From Microbacterium sp. Marseille-Q6648 (lineage in GTDB: Bacteria > Actinomycetota > Actinomycetes > Actinomycetales > Microbacteriaceae): DNA of 64,000 nucleotides. Both the position numbers and the translations under genes were made by a program. Positions within the stretch are counted from its first letter, which is position 1; each line of letters opens with the position of its first letter. The stretch spans positions 310,001 through 374,000 of the forward strand of contig NZ_CALPBZ010000001.1 of the NCBI RefSeq assembly GCF_943181415.1. The letters are read 5' to 3'. Under the pieces are notes generated by a model, which was not told the origin of the DNA, did not search any database, and was given only the letters and a program-made list of their open reading frames with translations. Positions 60,472 through 64,000 of this stretch are shown here, in pieces.

Positions 60472-61533
60472 TCACGAGAGCATGTCGCGCACCAGCGGCG
60501 CCACCTCGGTGCCGTAGAGCTCGATCGAGCGCATCATCTTGGCGTGAGACAGTGTGCCGGTCGAGAACTTCATGTCGAAGCGGTCGGCCCCCAGCGTCGT
60601 CACGGTGGCGGCGATCTTGCGGGCGACGGTCTGGGGCGAGCCGACGTACAGGGCGCCCTCGGGGCCGACGTCGTGCTGGAACCGCAGGCGATTGTAGGGC
60701 GGCCATCCGCGCTCGCGCCCGATCGTGTTGTTCATCGCCTCGAACCCGGCGTAGGCCTCCTCCCACGCCTGCTGGTCGGATTCGGCGATGTGGCCGGGCG
60801 AGTGGACGCCGACCGGCAGCGCGTCCCTGCCGAGACTGGCGAGCGACCGCCGGTACAGGTCGGCGAAGGGACGGAAGCGCTCGGCCGGTCCGCCGATGAT
60901 CGCGAGCATCAGCCCGTAGCCGTGTCGTGCCGCACGGACGACGGACTCCGGAGTGCCGCCGACTCCCACCCACGCCGGGAAGCCGGACGCGGTCTTCGGG
61001 TACACATCGGCGGTCTCGAGCGGCGGGCGCACCGAGCCCTGCCATGTCACCGGCTTCTCGTCGCGGAGCCGGGAGAAGAGTTCCAGCTTCTCGTCGAAGA
61101 GGGTCTCGTAGTCGCGGAGGTCGTAGCCGAACAGCGGGAACGACTCGATGAACGAGCCGCGACCGAGGATGATCTCCGCGCGCCCGTTCGAGACGGCATC
61201 GAGGGTGGCGAACCGCTCGTAGACGCGCACCGGATCGTCGCTCGAGAGCACGGTGACCGCCGTGCCGAGACGGATGTTCCGGGTGCGCGATGCGGCCGCG
61301 GCCAGCACGATCTCGGGGCTCGACACCGCGAACTCGCGACGGTGGTGCTCCCCCACCCCGAAGAAGGCCAGACCCACCTCATCGGCGAGGACCGCCTCGT
61401 CGACGACGTGGCGGATCGTCTGCGCGTGCGAGACGAGCTGACCCGCCTCGTCGAGGGTCACGTCGCCGAAGGTGTCGAGCCCGAGCTCCACCAGGGGCTG
61501 CGGGGCGGGTGTCGGAGCGGCTGAAGCGGTCAT
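60472..61533 (-). CDS. LLM class flavin-dependent oxidoreductase
   Basis: 353-aa luciferase-like monooxygenase. FMN-barrel motifs FFGVGEHHRREFAVSSPEIVLAAAASRTRNIRLGTAVTVLSSDDPVRVYERFATLDAVSNGRAEIILGRGSF are clear. Substrate unknown. First gene of the LLM-MFS pair. Start ATG 61533 with GGAAG; the longer reading upstream enters the divergent spacer. Confidence 0.91.
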   Translation of the reverse strand: MTASAAPTPAPQPLVELGLDTFGDVTLDEAGQLVSHAQTIRHVVDEAVLADEVGLAFFGVGEHHRREFAVSSPEIVLAAAASRTRNIRLGTAVTVLSSDDPVRVYERFATLDAVSNGRAEIILGRGSFIESFPLFGYDLRDYETLFDEKLELFSRLRDEKPVTWQGSVRPPLETADVYPKTASGFPAWVGVGGTPESVVRAARHGYGLMLAIIGGPAERFRPFADLYRRSLASLGRDALPVGVHSPGHIAESDQQAWEEAYAGFEAMNNTIGRERGWPPYNRLRFQHDVGPEGALYVGSPQTVARKIAATVTTLGADRFDMKFSTGTLSHAKMMRSIELYGTEVAPLVRDMLS

Positions 61534-61630
61534 GCGGACTTCCCTATTCACTTGAATGGATTCGGTCACAGGCGTGAACCCCGACGCCGCACGTGGCATT
61601 CCCGCGCCCCATCGGCGTACCGTGTCGCCC

Positions 61631-62265
61631 ATGGCCATCTTCGTCGATCGGGCCGCGGCCGGGCGGGAGCTCGCAGCGGTGCTGGAGCCCTATCGCGGTG
61701 TCGCGGCCCGGGTGTTCGGCATACCCCGCGGCGGCGTGGTCGTCGCCGCGGAGGTGGCCCGTCACCTGAGGATGCCGCTGCGCGCGGTGGTGGTCCGAAA
61801 GCTGGGAGCACCGGGCCACGAGGAGTTCGCCGTGGGAGCGATCGCCGAGGGCGTGCGCGTGATCAGCGACGACGCGCTCCGCCGCGATCGCATCCCGCCG
61901 GATGAGCTGGCGGAGGTCGAGCAACGGGAACGACGGGAGCTCGCGAGGCGAGGCGGGCTCTTCGCGAGCCAGGTCGAGCCCCTCGACGGTCTCACCGCGA
62001 TCGTCGTGGACGACGGCATCGCCACCGGCGCCACCGCCGAGGCGGCATGCCGGGCGCTGCGCGCGCGGGGCGCGGCGACGATCGTCCTGGCGGTCCCCGG
62101 CGCCCCGTCCCGATGGGAGCCCGCCCCGATGTCGTCGACACGTACGTCTGCCCGCACCGGATGCCGGAGTTCTGGGCTGTCGGCGCCTTCTATGAGGACT
62201 TCACCCAGACCGAGGACGCCGAGGTCGCCGCCCTGCTGGACGGTGACCTCGGCGTCGATCGCTGA
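61631..62265 (+). pseudogene. Phosphoribosyltransferase with C-terminal frameshift
   Basis: A PRTase-family protein: FGIPRGGVVVAAEVARHL near the N-terminus, PRPP-loop AIVVDDGIATGATAEAACRALRARGA. After LAVPGAPSRWEP (about 62115) the frame turns to a basic nonsense tail. The natural family end DTYVCPHRMPEFWAVGAFYEDFTQT is encoded in the neighbouring frame down to the stop at 62265. A one-base insertion near 62100-62130 would restore it. So the gene is either recently broken or a single-base deletion in the assembly. Substrate (base) unknown. Real start ATG 61631. Confidence 0.85.
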
Positions 62266-62279
62266 CGGTTCCGACAGGC

Positions 62280-63953
62280 TCAGCGCACGAGGGCGGTGCG
62301 CAGCGTGTCCAGTCCCACACCGCCCACGTCGAGGGCGCGCTTGTGGAACTGCTTGATCGAGAACGACGCGCCCTCGCGCTCGGCGACCTCGTCGCGCAGC
62401 TGCTCCCAGATGCGCTGGCCGACCTTGTACGAGGGGGCCTGACCGGGCCAGCCCAGGTAGCGGTTGACCTCGAAGCGCACGAACTCCTCGGGCATGTTGA
62501 CGTTCGCGAGCATGAACTGCAGCGCGTAATCGGCGTCCCAGACGCCGCTGCCGTCGGGACGCGGCTTCTCGAGGTGAACGCCGATGTCGAGGACGACGCG
62601 GGCGGCGCGCATCCGCTGGCCGTCCAGCATGCCCAGGCGGTCGGCGGGGTCGTCGAGGTAGCCGAGCTGCTGCATGAGACGCTCGGCGTACAGCGCCCAG
62701 CCCTCGGCGTGGCCACTCGTGCCGGCCAGCAGCCGACGCCACGAGTTGAGCTGCGCGCGGTTGTAGACGGCCTGCGCGATCTGGAGGTGATGACCCGGCA
62801 CGCCCTCGTGGTAGACGGTCGTGAGCTCGCGCCAGGTGTCGAACTCGGTGACGCCCTCGGGCACCGACCACCACATCCGCCCGGGGCGCGAGAAATCGTC
62901 GGTCGGACCCGTGTAGTAGATGCCGCCCTCGTTGGTGGGCGCGATCATGCACTCCAGACGCCGGATCGGATTTGCGATGTCGAAGTGGGTGCGTCCCAGC
63001 TCGGCGACGGCGCGGTCGCTGGTCTCCTGCATCCACTTCTGCAGCGCCTCGGTGCCGTGGAGCTTGTGGGAGGGATCCTGCTCGAGGAAGGCCACCGCCT
63101 CTTCGACCGACGCGCCCGGCTTGATCTCATCGGCGATCGCCTCCTGCTCGGCGACCATGCGCGCGAGTTCTTCGATGCCCCATTCATAGGTTTCGTCGAG
63201 ATCGATGGTGGCCCCGAGGAACCGACGCGAATGCAGTGCGTACAGCTCGCGACCGACGGCGTCCTTCTCCCCGGCGACCGGGGCGAGCTCGCCGCGCAGC
63301 ATGTCGGCGAGCTCGTCATAGGCGACGCGGGCGGCGTTGGCGTTGTCGGCCAGGTCGCGCGCGAGCGCCGCCGGCAGCTGACCCTCTGCGGGCGCGGCAT
63401 CTCCGGCGAACTGCGCGAAGAAGCCCGCCTTCGCGGTGTACCGCGCGATCTGCGTGACGACCTCCTCCACCTGGCGGCGCGCGGGCACGATGCCTTCGCC
63501 CATGCCGGTGCGCAGGGTCTCGACATAGCCGTCGACAGCCGCCGGCAGCGCATGGAGGCGCTCCGAGATGACCGACCAGTCGTCGGTGGTCGCCGTAGGC
63601 ATCAGATCGAAGACGGCGCGCAGGTCCTGCGCGGGACTGGCGATGACGTTGAGGTCGCGCAGGTGCCAGCGCGCCTCATGCAGCTCGAGGGCGAGATCCA
63701 GTTCGCGCGTCAGGTCGGCTTTGGTGACGACATCGATGTCGTCGGTCGTGGGCGCATCGCGCAGCGCGTCACGGGTGCGGCGCGCGGCCTCGGCGAGGTG
63801 TTCGTGGCCGGCGGGCGACGTGTCGCCGAATCGGCCGTTGTGCTCGAAGCGGCCGATGTAGGTGGCGACCGTCGGCTCGAGTTCGGCAAGAGTGTCCACC
63901 CACGCGTCGGCGATCGTGTCGACCGGCGTGGGAATGCGGGAGGCATCAGTCAT
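62280..63953 (-). CDS. DUF885 family protein (putative metallopeptidase)
   Basis: 557-aa protein of the DUF885 family. The HEGVPGHH motif at about residues 382-389 and HAEGWALYAERLMQQLG resemble zinc-peptidase active sites. N-terminal helical region includes MGEGIVPARRQVEEVV. No signal peptide. Function in the family is mostly unknown, a carboxypeptidase-like activity is possible. Its stop faces the PRTase gene. Beyond 63953 to the window end (47 bp) I see nothing. Confidence 0.9.
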   Translation of the reverse strand: MTDASRIPTPVDTIADAWVDTLAELEPTVATYIGRFEHNGRFGDTSPAGHEHLAEAARRTRDALRDAPTTDDIDVVTKADLTRELDLALELHEARWHLRDLNVIASPAQDLRAVFDLMPTATTDDWSVISERLHALPAAVDGYVETLRTGMGEGIVPARRQVEEVVTQIARYTAKAGFFAQFAGDAAPAEGQLPAALARDLADNANAARVAYDELADMLRGELAPVAGEKDAVGRELYALHSRRFLGATIDLDETYEWGIEELARMVAEQEAIADEIKPGASVEEAVAFLEQDPSHKLHGTEALQKWMQETSDRAVAELGRTHFDIANPIRRLECMIAPTNEGGIYYTGPTDDFSRPGRMWWSVPEGVTEFDTWRELTTVYHEGVPGHHLQIAQAVYNRAQLNSWRRLLAGTSGHAEGWALYAERLMQQLGYLDDPADRLGMLDGQRMRAARVVLDIGVHLEKPRPDGSGVWDADYALQFMLANVNMPEEFVRFEVNRYLGWPGQAPSYKVGQRIWEQLRDEVAEREGASFSIKQFHKRALDVGGVGLDTLRTALVR

Positions 63954-64000
63954 CCCTCGAGCCTAAACCGGCCCGCGCGCTCGAGCGAGGTGCGGGACCG

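Overview
The window reads as one stretch of ordinary chromosome from a high-GC Gram-positive actinobacterium, most likely a Microbacteriaceae member close to Microbacterium. The main support is the strongly GC-biased third codon positions, frequent GTG starts and 4-bp ATGA/GTGA gene overlaps, and marker genes such as rbpA, helY, pafBC, a GT4-type glgA beside glgC, and a SURF1/DUF3099 cluster. About 62 protein genes and one tRNA-Leu(GAG) fill it almost completely. No gap exceeds 300 bp, and I see no insertion sequence, prophage, CRISPR array or rRNA.

Layout. 1-3900: siderophore/heme-type iron ABC importer (binding lipoprotein, two FecCD permeases, truncated ATPase) behind a DtxR/IdeR-like box. 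4000-9900: BioY, an ABC-F ATPase, a SURF1-small protein-DUF3099 overlap operon, DUF4190, FabG-like reductase, SerB. 9900-13600: divergent glgC/glgA, an orphan ABC ATPase, and type-B L31. 13600-17400: exonuclease, hydrolase, CGNR regulator divergent from an EamA exporter, and an Lrp regulator. 17400-28000: branched-chain amino acid catabolism. An Lrp-type regulator faces bkdABC, and a TetR regulator faces a leucine-type acyl-CoA operon (carboxylase beta and alpha, acyl-CoA dehydrogenase, MaoC hydratase, CitE-like lyase); both divergent gaps carry perfect inverted repeats. 28000-34700: phosphatase, sirtuin, TrmH methyltransferase, SGNH hydrolase, helicase, ferritin-VIT iron exporter, tRNA-Leu.

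34800-48400 is the conserved actinobacterial block M20 peptidase-uppP-PAC2-HAD-trmI-FKBP-pafB-pafC-tatA-tatC-helY-lnt-rbpA. The proteasome/Pup genes that usually sit between trmI and pafBC are absent; trmI and the FKBP gene are only 22 bp apart. 48500-64000: GDPD/SPFH/NfeD cluster, a short-chain dehydrogenase lacking the usual active-site Tyr, S9 peptidase, small membrane proteins, an FGE-like protein lacking the FGE cysteines, a second SGNH hydrolase, an MFS/luciferase-like pair, and a DUF885 protein.

Two genes (a HAD hydrolase and a phosphoribosyltransferase) have C-termini that need a one-base correction of the same polarity. This suggests either recent decay or single-base deletions in the assembly. 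Several genes have a TANNNT -10 box 6-7 nt before the start codon, which points to leaderless mRNAs. I did not find a convincing wholly new system; the most informative items are the missing Pup cluster, the operator palindromes, the atypical SDR and FGE-like proteins, and the frameshifts.
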